A DNA stretch of 64,000 nucleotides from Natrinema sp. SYSU A 869 (GTDB lineage: Archaea; Halobacteriota; Halobacteria; Halobacteriales; Natrialbaceae): the NCBI RefSeq assembly GCF_019879105.1, contig NZ_CP082247.1, positions 682,001 through 746,000 on the forward strand. The letters run 5' to 3'. This document shows positions 45,421-54,345 of this stretch, one piece after another. Both the position numbers and the translations under genes were made by a program. The notes under the pieces are model-generated. The model had not been told where the DNA came from. It worked only from the letters and a program-made list of their open reading frames with translations, and did not search any database. The stretch's first letter is position 1. Each line of letters opens with the position of its first letter.

Positions 45421-45908
45421 TCACTCGATCGTGTAGTAGCCGAAGTCTTCCTCGGGAGTCAGCTCGTCGCTGACGTCCTAGTCAGTCCGAAAGTACGGGA
45501 GGGACTCGCTCAGATGGTGGTTCGATTCCTCCCGTTGGAGCGGTTCGCAGCGCACGGAAGATACCACCGGGACCGAGCGTGTCACCGACAGCTTGTTTCA
45601 CGCCGTACGTTTTGGGGCTGCGAATCTCGTTCTCGAACGGTTCTTCTCCGCCGACGTTGATCGTGTTGAGAACGTAGTCGGCATCCTCTAAGGCCTCCGT
45701 CTGTCCGTCGTCGTGTGGATCTCTCCGGGAGATCGTGATAGTTGATAATCGCCTCTCCCACCGTTGCAGTTCGCGACAGTCGGTGAGAATCGATATCCAT
45801 CAACGTGACCGTACTGTCTCATAGACTGTCGAACGAGAAGATATCCGTCAGCAGGTTCTTCGCAAAAACGACACTTCTGGCTCCAATAAAGGTCACGTTT
45901 GTCATCAT
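45421..45908 (-). pseudogene. Decayed GH4 glycosidase
   Basis: The reverse strand from ATG 45908 reads MMTNVTFIGARSVVFAKNLL, the NAD-binding N-terminus of GH4 enzymes. It reaches an in-frame TGA after FDSL and resumes (DSTVTLMDIDSHRLSRTATV), then shifts frame to ALEDADYVLNTINVGGEEPF and VKQAVGDTLGPGGIFRALRT. It next jumps to ESNHHLSESLPYFRTD, which in full-length enzymes comes well further downstream, and ends near DELTPEEDFGYYTIE. One nonsense codon, at least two shifts and a large internal deletion make this a clear pseudogene. GH4 includes alpha-galactosidases, glucosidases and galacturonidases. Confidence 0.75.
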
Positions 45909-45999
45909 TCAAAAAGTACGGTCGGGATGAGTTATACTGTTGGACCAACTGGGTTCGAACGGTCCCGCTCAGTCCCCGTTGCCGTACGACCGCTGTCGC

Positions 46000-46866
46000 T
46001 CACACTTCAACGACCGTGTTGACGAGTTCGCCGATCCCGTCAATCGCGATGCGCACTTCGTCATCCGGCTGGAGCGTGAATCCGTCGTCCGGGACGAGCG
46101 ACGTTCCGGTGAGCAGAACACCGTTCCCTGGAACCGCATTGTGGTCGCGCCAGCACTCGACCAGTTCCTCACATGAGCGGTCCATCTTCCCCGTCGAGGT
46201 TTCACCGTCGTAGAGTGTCTCCCCGTCGCGGCTGATCTCCATCGTCATCGTCAGTTCGTGGGGATTGCCGACGCTGTTGGCCGACGCGACGCAGGGGCCG
46301 ATCGAACAGCACTTGTCGTACACCTTCGCCTGCGGAAGGTACAGTGGGTTCTCGCCCTCGATCGAACGGCTGCTCATGTCGTTGCCGATCGTGTAGCCGA
46401 CGATTTCGCCGTCGTAGAGGACGATCCCTAGCTCCGGTTCCGGGACGTCCCACGCTGAGTCCGCACGGATGCCGACCGGTTCGTCGGGACCGACAGTCCG
46501 ACTCGGCGTCGCCTTGAAAAAGATCTCCGGCCGCTCGGCCTCGTAGACATCTAGGTACATTTCCGGCATCCCGCTCTCGGCCTCGCGGGCTTCCTCGCTG
46601 ATCTCGTAGGTGACGCCGGCCGCCCAGACCTCGTCGGGGACCATCGGAAGAGCGCTGTCGCGTAGCGCCTCGCGCTCAACGGACGGTGCGTCGGCCATGA
46701 GCGACTCTCCTAGCTCGTCCACGCTCTCGTCCGCGACGTTTGCCGCGGCGGCGAGGTCTGCAAAGGTATCGAGTCGGGGTTTGACTGCCGTGAGATCGTA
46801 GACAGCGTCACCGTCATCGGCGACCAATCTATACCCGTCTCCGCTGGGAAGTCGATGATACCGCAT
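46000..46866 (-). CDS. xacE: Fumarylacetoacetase-fold dehydratase, XacE-like
   Basis: A 288-residue FAH-superfamily protein. The C-terminal FAH domain (about 75-285) shows EIFFKATPSRTVGPDE, the metal-site acids in EPELGIVLYDGEIVGYTIGN, DMSSRSIEGENPLYLPQAK and GNGVLLTGTSLVPDDGFTL. In Haloferax volcanii the 2-keto-3-deoxy-xylonate/arabinonate dehydratase (XacE) is an FAH-family protein that yields alpha-ketoglutarate semialdehyde. The neighbouring XacD-like gene makes this assignment the most likely. A TATA-like TTTATTACC (46888-46896) about 25 nt before the ATG predicts a leaderless message. Confidence 0.8.
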   Translation of the reverse strand: MRYHRLPSGDGYRLVADDGDAVYDLTAVKPRLDTFADLAAAANVADESVDELGESLMADAPSVEREALRDSALPMVPDEVWAAGVTYEISEEAREAESGMPEMYLDVYEAERPEIFFKATPSRTVGPDEPVGIRADSAWDVPEPELGIVLYDGEIVGYTIGNDMSSRSIEGENPLYLPQAKVYDKCCSIGPCVASANSVGNPHELTMTMEISRDGETLYDGETSTGKMDRSCEELVECWRDHNAVPGNGVLLTGTSLVPDDGFTLQPDDEVRIAIDGIGELVNTVVEV

Positions 46867-47149
46867 AACCAGACAAAATAACTTAATGGTAATAAAGGTC
46901 CCGTCCGTGGCGGACTATCAGCCCGTCCGCCCACAGCCGCCTGATGAATCTGGACGAAGTCATCGTCGCCTGCCCCACCTACCGATATCACGGACCGCGC
47001 CATCGACGCCGTCAGTATGGGTTCCATCCCACTATCGCGTCCCCACTGATCCACGGGTTTACGGGTTAGCGATCAGTCGGACGGGCGACGGAACCGACTC
47101 CATCTCCACATCGAACCGCAGAGGGTCGCTCCGTGAGTGTGACGTCGGT

Positions 47150-48379
47150 TTACGCCTCATCGAACATTTCAGCACCGTCAGCCAGATGCTCCTCGACGGC
47201 GTCGAAGTCGAGCGTCAGGCCCAGCCCCGGCTTCTCCGGCACTTCTGCGTACCCCTCGTGGATGATGTCTTCCTCGACGAGATCCGACCACCAGCCCAGT
47301 TCGTAGGAGTGGTACTCGACGGCCAGCGAGTTCGGAATCGCCGCGCCGACGTGGATACTGGCCATCGTCCCGATCGGCGAGGAGACGTTGTGCATCGCGA
47401 CCGGCACATAGTACATGTCCGCGAGATCCGCGATCTTCCGCGTCTGGCGCATCCCACCGACGCGAGGCACGTCCGGCGCGACGATATCAACCGCCTGCTC
47501 CTCGAGGAGGCGGCGGTTGCCGTGATTGCGGTAGACGTTCTCGCCGACGGTGATCGGCGTCGAGGTGCGCTTGGTGACTTCGGCCTGGACGTCGTGGTTC
47601 TCCGGCGGGATTGGGTCCTCGAGCCACCAGACGTCGTAGTCCTCTAAGCGCTCGGCGAGGCGGTGTGCGCTGCCGGAACTGAACGACCAGTGACAGTCGA
47701 AGGCGACGTCGGCGCGGTCGCCGATGCGTTCGGTGACCTTCTCGACGATTTCGGCCTTGTGTTCGATCTCGGGGCCCCGGAGGTGGCGGTTCGCGCGGTC
47801 TTTCTCGTGACCGCTGGGGACGTCGAGGTCGAACTTCAGTGCGTCGTAGCCGAGGTCCTCGACGACGCGTTCTGCCTCGTCGGCACACGCGTCCGGGTCA
47901 GCCTCCTCCTCGGTGTGGCAGTCGCAGTACATCCGCATTTCGTCGCGGTACTTGCCACCGATGAGCTGGTAGGCCGGCACGTCCAGAATCTTGCCGGCGA
48001 CGTCGTGGAGTGCGAGCTCGATCCCGGAAATCGCGGAAATCGCTTTCCCGGCGATCGAGCCCTCACCGGAGAGCTTCTGGACGAGGTGTTCGTAAAGTCG
48101 GTCGATGTCGAGCGGGTTCTCGCCCTCGAGGAAGGGTGCCATCCGCTCGATGATCTCCTGTTCGCCGGCTCCCCAGTAGGACTCGCCGTTCCCAACGAGA
48201 CCCGCGTCAGTGTAGACACGGACCAACGTCCACGGATAGTTGCCGTCGACGATGGTCGTCTGGACGTCCGTAATCTCGACATCGCGCGGCCCGCGAGAGC
48301 TGGAAACCCCCATCGTCTCCGCGGAGAGGTCGCGCATCGTATACTCTGCGTTCGGGTCGGACAGCTGTCTGTAGTCCAT
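47150..48379 (-). CDS. xacD: Enolase-superfamily pentonate dehydratase, XacD-like
   Basis: 409 residues from ATG 48379 (MDYRQLSDPNAEYTMRDLSA); the longer frame from 48505 adds non-homologous residues. Mandelate-racemase/enolase family: catalytic Lys in YDALKFDLD, metal ligands Asp in VAFDCHWSFS, Glu in WLEDPIPPEN and Glu in ITVGENVYRN, and catalytic His in VAMHNVSSPIG. H. volcanii XacD, of this family, dehydrates D-xylonate and L-arabinonate. Together with the XacE-like and IclR genes it forms the core of the oxidative pentose pathway. The dehydrogenase for the final semialdehyde is absent from the window. Confidence 0.85.
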   Translation of the reverse strand: MDYRQLSDPNAEYTMRDLSAETMGVSSSRGPRDVEITDVQTTIVDGNYPWTLVRVYTDAGLVGNGESYWGAGEQEIIERMAPFLEGENPLDIDRLYEHLVQKLSGEGSIAGKAISAISGIELALHDVAGKILDVPAYQLIGGKYRDEMRMYCDCHTEEEADPDACADEAERVVEDLGYDALKFDLDVPSGHEKDRANRHLRGPEIEHKAEIVEKVTERIGDRADVAFDCHWSFSSGSAHRLAERLEDYDVWWLEDPIPPENHDVQAEVTKRTSTPITVGENVYRNHGNRRLLEEQAVDIVAPDVPRVGGMRQTRKIADLADMYYVPVAMHNVSSPIGTMASIHVGAAIPNSLAVEYHSYELGWWSDLVEEDIIHEGYAEVPEKPGLGLTLDFDAVEEHLADGAEMFDEA

Positions 48380-48594
48380 CGACAGTCGTGAATGACGGCA
48401 GATACTACTAAAACTTCCGTCTGCAATAATACTACTGTCCGAGAATGTCCCTCGTCGGCCTTGAGTGGGGTGAACCGGTCGGCGAAGGGGACTCGCCGGT
48501 ATCACGGAAACAGTCGGACACAGCGAGCGCTCGACACTCTGTGCACGCGCATCGAGGGTCGGAACGCTGAATATTGGTACCAGAGGCGGAGAGA

Positions 48595-49355
48595 CTACGA
48601 ATAATTATGCTCGAGTTCGATGACGTTTGCGGTGCCGAGCACGGCGTCGGGAAGTTCCTCGTAGAACCGTTCCTCACTGATACGGTGGACCGGGCAGGCA
48701 ACGCTAATGGCACCGATACTCCGTTCCTCGCCATCCGTAATAGGGGCGGAGACACAGCAGAGGCCAGCGAGACGCTCCTCGTTGTCGACCGAGTACTTTC
48801 GCTCCCGAATCTGGTCGAGTTCGTCGAACAGCTGGTCACGGTCCGTAATTGTCTTGTCTGTCCTCCCGGGCATCCCATGCTTGTCGAGTATTTCGGAGAC
48901 TTCGTCGCGGGGGCGGAAGGCCAGTATCGACTTTCCGAGTCCCGTACAGTGAAGTCTAACCTGCTTTCCCTCGTGCGTATCTAGCTCGACGGCATTCTGG
49001 CCCTTCGATTGGTAGAGGTAGATTCCCATCCCGTTTTCTCGACGAGAAGGTTTGCCAACTCACCGGTTTCGTCGGCGAGTTTGTCGACTTCGGGCCGAGC
49101 GGTTTCGTAAATTTCGGTTCGATTTCGGGCGTACGCGCCGAGCCCGAGAAAGGAAAGGCCGATCTGATACTTGTCGCCTTCCTTGACGAGATACTCTCTG
49201 TTGACGAGCGTATTCAGGTGATTGTGGACCGCGCTTTTGCCGATATCGACCTGCTCAGCGATTTCAGAGACGCCGGCACCGTCGAGTTTCTGGATTATTT
49301 CGACGATCTCCATCGCCCTGTCGACCGTCCGAACCGGATGTTTTGGGTCTCCCAT
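48595..49355 (-). pseudogene. IclR-family regulator (XacR-like), one frameshift
   Basis: The N-terminal half (ATG 49355) has an IclR winged helix: MEIVEIIQKLDGAGVSEIAE, then GKSAVHNHLNTLVNREYLV. The effector-binding half is in the next frame from about 49030 (MGIYLYQSKGQNAVELDTHE, then LHCTGLGKSILAF, the usual IclR core). One extra A in the coding AAAAC run (TTTT at 49034-49037) yields a 253-residue protein, normal for IclR. XacR, an IclR protein, activates pentose catabolism in H. volcanii, and this gene sits beside xacD. A TATA-like AAATCATATA (49373-49382) lies about 22 nt before the ATG. If the shift is real, the pathway would have lost its local regulator. Confidence 0.82.
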
Positions 49356-50150
49356 ACCACACCTCTAATTCGAAATCATATAGCTTTTGTTCTGTTTGAA
49401 GTCTTTTGCGTTCTGCAAGAGAGTTCTACTCTCCGCTATCACGGAACGCACCCGTAGTTGTCCGCCTCATTGAGAGAAACAACGCGTCGTTCCCTCGTAG
49501 CGAATAGATATCTGGGTATACTAAATCCGATTCTGTGATAGAGAACACAAGCGGTGCTATAGTTATTACAATTGTATGGTTGTAAATACGCGGTCCGTTG
49601 GAGCGTTCGATCTCGTCGTACCGAAGCACACACAGAGGAGTAACAGAGATACGGCGAACAATCGGAACGAGACGGTCCAGGAACTACGGAGGAGTGTCAC
49701 TCATTCAGCGATTACAGAGATACAAGGAGAACAATGTTCTCTAAAATAGAACCCGATAGCTATGAATAGGCGGTAGTGTCACCACGACAGCAAAGCCGGT
49801 ACCCCGGTAGCAGGCGATAACGGTTCGTACTCTCTGCGAGCGACGATGGCTTCTCTCGTTTCAATAGCGAGAGAACGGACGAGTTTGGCAGTGAGAACTG
49901 CCTACATAAACCATCAGACAGTGATACGACGCTCGGTAGTAGCTATTGTTCCGAATTCTCGTTCTAGAGAGGTGAAACGGCGAGGACCGACTCCACGAAT
50001 TGATCGCCGGCCGACAGACCGGGTGAGCAAACGGTACGCCACGGGTGGCGTCTATCACATCGGTGTGAAGTCCTCAGCAGTCCAGCGTGCCGTATCTCTC
50101 GACAACCTTTATTAGTAGATGGCTGATATGAGCAGCCGGGAAACACACTC
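49356..50150. other. Intergenic stretch between IclR and GH127 genes
   Basis: 795 nt with no recognised gene. Short open frames in it lack coding character. Promoter elements are visible at both ends: AAATCATATA for the IclR gene and TTTATTAG (50108-50115) for GH127. The middle part is AT-rich compared with the flanks and may be the remains of a lost gene. Confidence 0.4.
50108..50115 (+). promoter_or_regulatory. TATA-like box for GH127 gene
   Basis: TTTATTAG with two C residues before it lies about 40 nt before ATG 50151, so a leader of about 15 nt is expected. No strong Shine-Dalgarno is seen. Confidence 0.45.
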
Positions 50151-52070
50151 ATGAGTTCACACGGAGGGCCCGGAGACACGGTGACGCTCGCGGACGTCGA
50201 AGTCGACGACGAATTTTGGTCGCCGCGACGGGAGCGAAACAGGAAGGTGACGATCGAATACCAGTACGAACAACTCGAGGAGTCCGGCACGCTCGAGAAC
50301 TTTCGGCGCGTCGCAGCCGGAGAGTCCGGCGGCTTTCAGGGGATGTGGTTTCAGGACTCGGACGCCTACAAGTGGATCGAAGCGGCCTCATACGTGCTCG
50401 CTCAGCGCGATGATCCGGAACTCGAGGAGAACGTCGACGCGGTGATTTCGCTGATCGCCGATGCACAGGGGGCAGACGGCTACGTGAACACCTACTTCTC
50501 GCTGGTCGAGCCCGAGAATCGGTGGACGAACCTCCACATGATGCATGAACTCTACTGTGCCGGGCATCTGATCGAATCCGCAGTCGCCCACTACAGAGCG
50601 ACGGGAAAGGAGACGCTGCTCGACGTGGCGATTGACTTCGCGGATCTCGTCGACGATGTCTTCGGCGACGAGATCCAGGGGGTCCCCGGCCACGAGGAGA
50701 TCGAACTGGCGCTCGTGAAGCTCTACCGGGTTACCGGCACGACTCGATATCTCGACCTCGCGAAATACTTCATCGATCTCCGCGGGACGGACGATCGATT
50801 GGCGTGGGAAATAGACAATCCGGAGACGCTCGGCGGCGGCGAGTACGAGGACGGTGCCATCATTCCCGACGCACGGAGCGTCTTCACCCACGAAGACGGA
50901 ACGTACGACGGGCGGTACGCTCAGGCCCACGAGCCGCTCCGAGACCAGGAGACCGTCGACGGCCACTCCGTCAGGGCGATGTACCTGTTCGCGGCGGCGA
51001 CGGACCTCGCCATTGAGACGAGTGAGTCCGAGTTGATCGAGGCCATAGAGCGCCTCTGGACGAACATGACCACCAAGCGGATGTACGTCACCGGCGGGAT
51101 CGGCCCCGAAGAAGCACACGAGGGGTTCACGACGAACTACGATCTCAGAAACGACGCCTATGCCGAGACCTGCGCCGCGATCGGAAGCGTCTACTGGAAT
51201 CAGCGGCTGTTCGAACTCACCGGCGAGGCGAAGTACGCCGATCTCATCGAGCGAACGCTATACAATGGCTTCCTCGCCGGTGTCTCGCTCGACGGGACCG
51301 AGTTCTTCTACGAAAATCCCTTAGAGAGCGACGGCGACCATCACCGAAAGGGATGGTTCACCTGCGCGTGCTGCCCGCCGAACGCGGCCCGTCTCCTCGC
51401 GTCGCTGGGCGAATACATCTACAGCCAGCGGGAGTCAGAACTCTACGTCAATCAGTACGTCAGCAGCACCGTCACGACGACGGTCGGCGACGCGACCGTC
51501 AAACTGTCACAGGATAGTTCCCTCCCCTGGTCCGGCGGGGTGGCCATCGACGTTGACGCCGACGGAGCGTCGGTGCCGCTTCGCCTTCGAATTCCCGAGT
51601 GGACCGAATCGACGACGGTGACGGTAAACGGCGAGCCGCTCGAGGCTTCCGTCCCATCGGAGGGCTACCTCGAGCTAGAACGGGAGTGGACCGATGATCG
51701 GATCGAGTTGACCGTTGACCAGACGGTCACGCAACTGGAAGCACATCCGGACGTAGCTGCCGACGCCGGCCGCGTCGCCCTCAAACGCGGCCCGCTCGTC
51801 TACTGCCTCGAGGCGGTCGACAACGATCGGCCGCTCCATCAGTACGAGGACCCGTCTTCGGCGGTTTCGACGGAGTATCGACCGGACCTGCTCGAGGGGG
51901 CCACGGTCATCGAGGGAGAGGCGAGCGTGCCAGATCGGGAGGGCTGGGACGACGAACTGTATCGCCCAGCGAGCGAGACAGCTCGGGAACGGACCGAGTT
52001 CACCGCGGTGCCGTACTACGCGTGGGACAACCGCGATCCCGGATCAATGCGGGTCTGGATACGGTCGTAG
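50151..52070 (+). CDS. GH127 beta-L-arabinofuranosidase
   Basis: A 639-residue cytosolic enzyme (no signal). The alpha/alpha-barrel has AGESGGFQGMWFQDSDAYKW and GYVNTYFSLVEPENRWTNLH. The catalytic zinc site is visible as Glu339 and Cys341 in AYAETCAAIG and Cys407-Cys408 in CACCPPN, the same arrangement as in Bifidobacterium HypBA1 (Glu338, Cys340, Cys417, Cys418), where the first of the Cys pair is the nucleophile. C-terminal beta-sandwich domains follow (VPLRLRIPEWTESTTVTVNG). Releases beta-L-arabinofuranose, found in plant extensins and some arabinan side chains. Intact, and oriented opposite to the IclR gene. Confidence 0.88.
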   Translation: MSSHGGPGDTVTLADVEVDDEFWSPRRERNRKVTIEYQYEQLEESGTLENFRRVAAGESGGFQGMWFQDSDAYKWIEAASYVLAQRDDPELEENVDAVISLIADAQGADGYVNTYFSLVEPENRWTNLHMMHELYCAGHLIESAVAHYRATGKETLLDVAIDFADLVDDVFGDEIQGVPGHEEIELALVKLYRVTGTTRYLDLAKYFIDLRGTDDRLAWEIDNPETLGGGEYEDGAIIPDARSVFTHEDGTYDGRYAQAHEPLRDQETVDGHSVRAMYLFAAATDLAIETSESELIEAIERLWTNMTTKRMYVTGGIGPEEAHEGFTTNYDLRNDAYAETCAAIGSVYWNQRLFELTGEAKYADLIERTLYNGFLAGVSLDGTEFFYENPLESDGDHHRKGWFTCACCPPNAARLLASLGEYIYSQRESELYVNQYVSSTVTTTVGDATVKLSQDSSLPWSGGVAIDVDADGASVPLRLRIPEWTESTTVTVNGEPLEASVPSEGYLELEREWTDDRIELTVDQTVTQLEAHPDVAADAGRVALKRGPLVYCLEAVDNDRPLHQYEDPSSAVSTEYRPDLLEGATVIEGEASVPDREGWDDELYRPASETARERTEFTAVPYYAWDNRDPGSMRVWIRS

Positions 52071-52178
52071 CGCTGCGGTCTCGGTACCCACGGCGACGAT
52101 GGAGGGGAGGACGGTGGTGAAACGTTACCGACCGATGGACCAGCGGGCCGTCACCGACTGATGGTCCGACAGCCATCC

Positions 52179-54068
52179 TCACCCGTTCCGGGTAATTCGC
52201 TCGACGAACGCGTCCGGGAGATCGTTTATCTCGCCGGCCTGTACCTTCCAGAGGTTCGCGTAGAGACCGTCCGCCTCAAGCAACGCGTTGTGGCTCCCTC
52301 GCTCGACGATCTCACCGTCGTCGAGGACGAGGATGGTATCGGCATCGCGAACGGTCGACAGTCTGTGGGCGATGACGAACGTCGTTCTGTCAGCGGTGAT
52401 TTCCTCGAGCGAGCGCTGAATGAGCATCTCTGTCTCGGTGTCGACGTCGCTGGTTGCCTCGTCTAACACGAGGATCTCCGGATTCGAGAGGATGATGCGC
52501 GCAAGCGCGATTCGCTGGCGTTGCCCGCCGGAGAGCTTGACGCCCTCCTCGCCGACCTCGGTGTCGTACCCGTCCGGAAGTTCCGTGATGAATGCGTGGG
52601 CCTGTGCGGCCGTAGCGGCCGCGACGACCTCCTCGTCGGTCGCATCGAAAGTCCCGTACGCGATGTTCTCCCTGACTGTGCCGCCAAAGAGGTAGTTTTC
52701 CTGACTGACGTAGCCAATCGTGTCCCGGAGACTCGACAGCGTCACGTCGCAGACGTCGTGGCCATCGATCCTGACCTCACCCTCGTCGGTCTCGTACATC
52801 CGCATGAGGAGTCGGACCACTGTGGACTTGCCCGCACCAGTAGGGCCGACGAACGCGACCGTCTCGCCTGGATCGACCTCGAACGAGACGTCCTCGAGGA
52901 CGTACTCCTCGTCGGGATCGTAGCCGAAACTCACGTCGTCGTACTCGACGCGACCGTCGACGTCGGACAGCGCCGTCGCGTCGTCTACGTCCTCGATGGC
53001 GACGGGCATGTCCATGAGGCCGACGACGCGTTTGCCAGACGCACGCGCGTTTTCGTACTGCTCGATGATTCTCGCGATCTGCTTGAGCGGGCCGGTAAAC
53101 CGCTGACTCATGAACAGGAAGGTGACGAGCGAGCCGACGGTGAGCGTTCCGCTGAACAGTGGCGGCGGCCCGACAACGACCCAGTAGCCGCCGATGATGA
53201 ACGTCGCTGCGAACGACACGTTTGTGATGAAGTTGCTCCCCGGGTGGTACGCCGTGTTGAGCTTGATCCGTTGCCAGTTCGTATCGAAGTAGCGGTAGGA
53301 CACGTCGCCGACGCGGTCGGATTCGTAGGACTCCGTCGTCATCGTCTTAATGAGGTGGATCCCTCCGAGATTGTTCTCGAGGCGGGTGTTCATGCTGCCG
53401 ACGCTCGATCTGATCCGGTCGTAGATCGGCTCGACCCGGCGCATGAACCACAGCGTGAACGCGGTGAGCAAGGGGACCGCTCCCAGCGTCACGATCGCAA
53501 GCTGCCAGTTCAGGTAGACGAGAATAGCGGTGATGCCGACGAGTACCGTCCCGATCCGAACCGCTCTAGTGAGAGCGTCGTCGAAGAACTGCTCGAAGTT
53601 GGAAATGTCGTTGTTCAGGATGCTCATGAGTTCGCCCTTCTCGTGGCCGTCGAAAAAGCGAACGTCCAGTTGTTGCATCTTGTCGTACGTCGACGTGCGA
53701 ACGACGTGCATCAGGTGGTGCGAAAAATAGTCGACGGAGAGCATCCGCACTGTCGCCAGCAGCGCCGTGAGTACGTAACACCCAAAGATGATCCCGAACG
53801 AGAACCAGAGCTGTCCCTCCGTCGTCGCCGGAACGATCCCGTCCGAAACGAGCGGCAGTTCGTACGCCGTCGTCTGGTTGAACACGGCGTCGATGGCGAC
53901 ACCGAGAACGAACGGCGGGATCAGCGACGCCATCCGTTCGAACAATCCGGCGAGCAGCCCGAGCGAGAACCAGCGGCGACGGCTTCGACTGAACCGGGCA
54001 AAGAGACGGACCAGCGGCCACTCGACTGCGTCACGGTACTCCTCTAATCGATGGTCTCTCTTGGACAC
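52179..54068 (-). CDS. ABC exporter with fused membrane and ATPase domains
   Basis: A 629-residue half-transporter of the MsbA/BmrA type. Six membrane segments (about 35-330) precede a C-terminal ATPase: Walker A GPTGAGKST, Q-loop YVSQENYLFGG, signature LSGGQRQR, Walker B ILVLDEATSDVD and H-loop AHRLS. The linker reads VVGLMDMPVAIEDVDDATAL. It probably works as a homodimer exporting a lipid, drug or sugar-linked compound; its place in the arabinan island gives no clear hint. Convergent with GH127 and divergent from the second GH51 gene. Confidence 0.88.
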   Translation of the reverse strand: MSKRDHRLEEYRDAVEWPLVRLFARFSRSRRRWFSLGLLAGLFERMASLIPPFVLGVAIDAVFNQTTAYELPLVSDGIVPATTEGQLWFSFGIIFGCYVLTALLATVRMLSVDYFSHHLMHVVRTSTYDKMQQLDVRFFDGHEKGELMSILNNDISNFEQFFDDALTRAVRIGTVLVGITAILVYLNWQLAIVTLGAVPLLTAFTLWFMRRVEPIYDRIRSSVGSMNTRLENNLGGIHLIKTMTTESYESDRVGDVSYRYFDTNWQRIKLNTAYHPGSNFITNVSFAATFIIGGYWVVVGPPPLFSGTLTVGSLVTFLFMSQRFTGPLKQIARIIEQYENARASGKRVVGLMDMPVAIEDVDDATALSDVDGRVEYDDVSFGYDPDEEYVLEDVSFEVDPGETVAFVGPTGAGKSTVVRLLMRMYETDEGEVRIDGHDVCDVTLSSLRDTIGYVSQENYLFGGTVRENIAYGTFDATDEEVVAAATAAQAHAFITELPDGYDTEVGEEGVKLSGGQRQRIALARIILSNPEILVLDEATSDVDTETEMLIQRSLEEITADRTTFVIAHRLSTVRDADTILVLDDGEIVERGSHNALLEADGLYANLWKVQAGEINDLPDAFVERITRNG

Positions 54069-54276
54069 TGTCTCAGCAAGTGTCGAACCCGGTCGTTCAA
54101 ATAGGTTGGTACTCCGTGGCGACTGCGTTCATCCGATGACATCGCTGTGACTGTCTCTCGTCGAGGCCGATTCCGCTCGTCGTCAGATAGAGGGGTCCTC
54201 GAGAGAACCACGTGACGGCCGGTCGAGTTGGGCCGCTTCATCGGCTCCGACGCGTCGATCGTCGGTCCGGCCGTCT

Positions 54277-54295
54277 CGATTCACTAAGCGAATCG
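54277..54295. promoter_or_regulatory. Palindrome CGATTC-N7-GAATCG upstream of cytosolic GH51 gene
   Basis: A 6-bp perfect inverted repeat (19 bp overall) ends 18 bp before the TATA-like CTTATACTAT (54314-54323), which lies about 28 nt before ATG 54346. Candidate operator; its arms differ from the palindrome before the other GH51 gene, so a common regulator is not assured. Confidence 0.35.
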
Positions 54296-54345
54296 GTGAC
54301 ATAAACCGAGACACTTATACTATCCTATCAGAAAGGGGATTGTGG

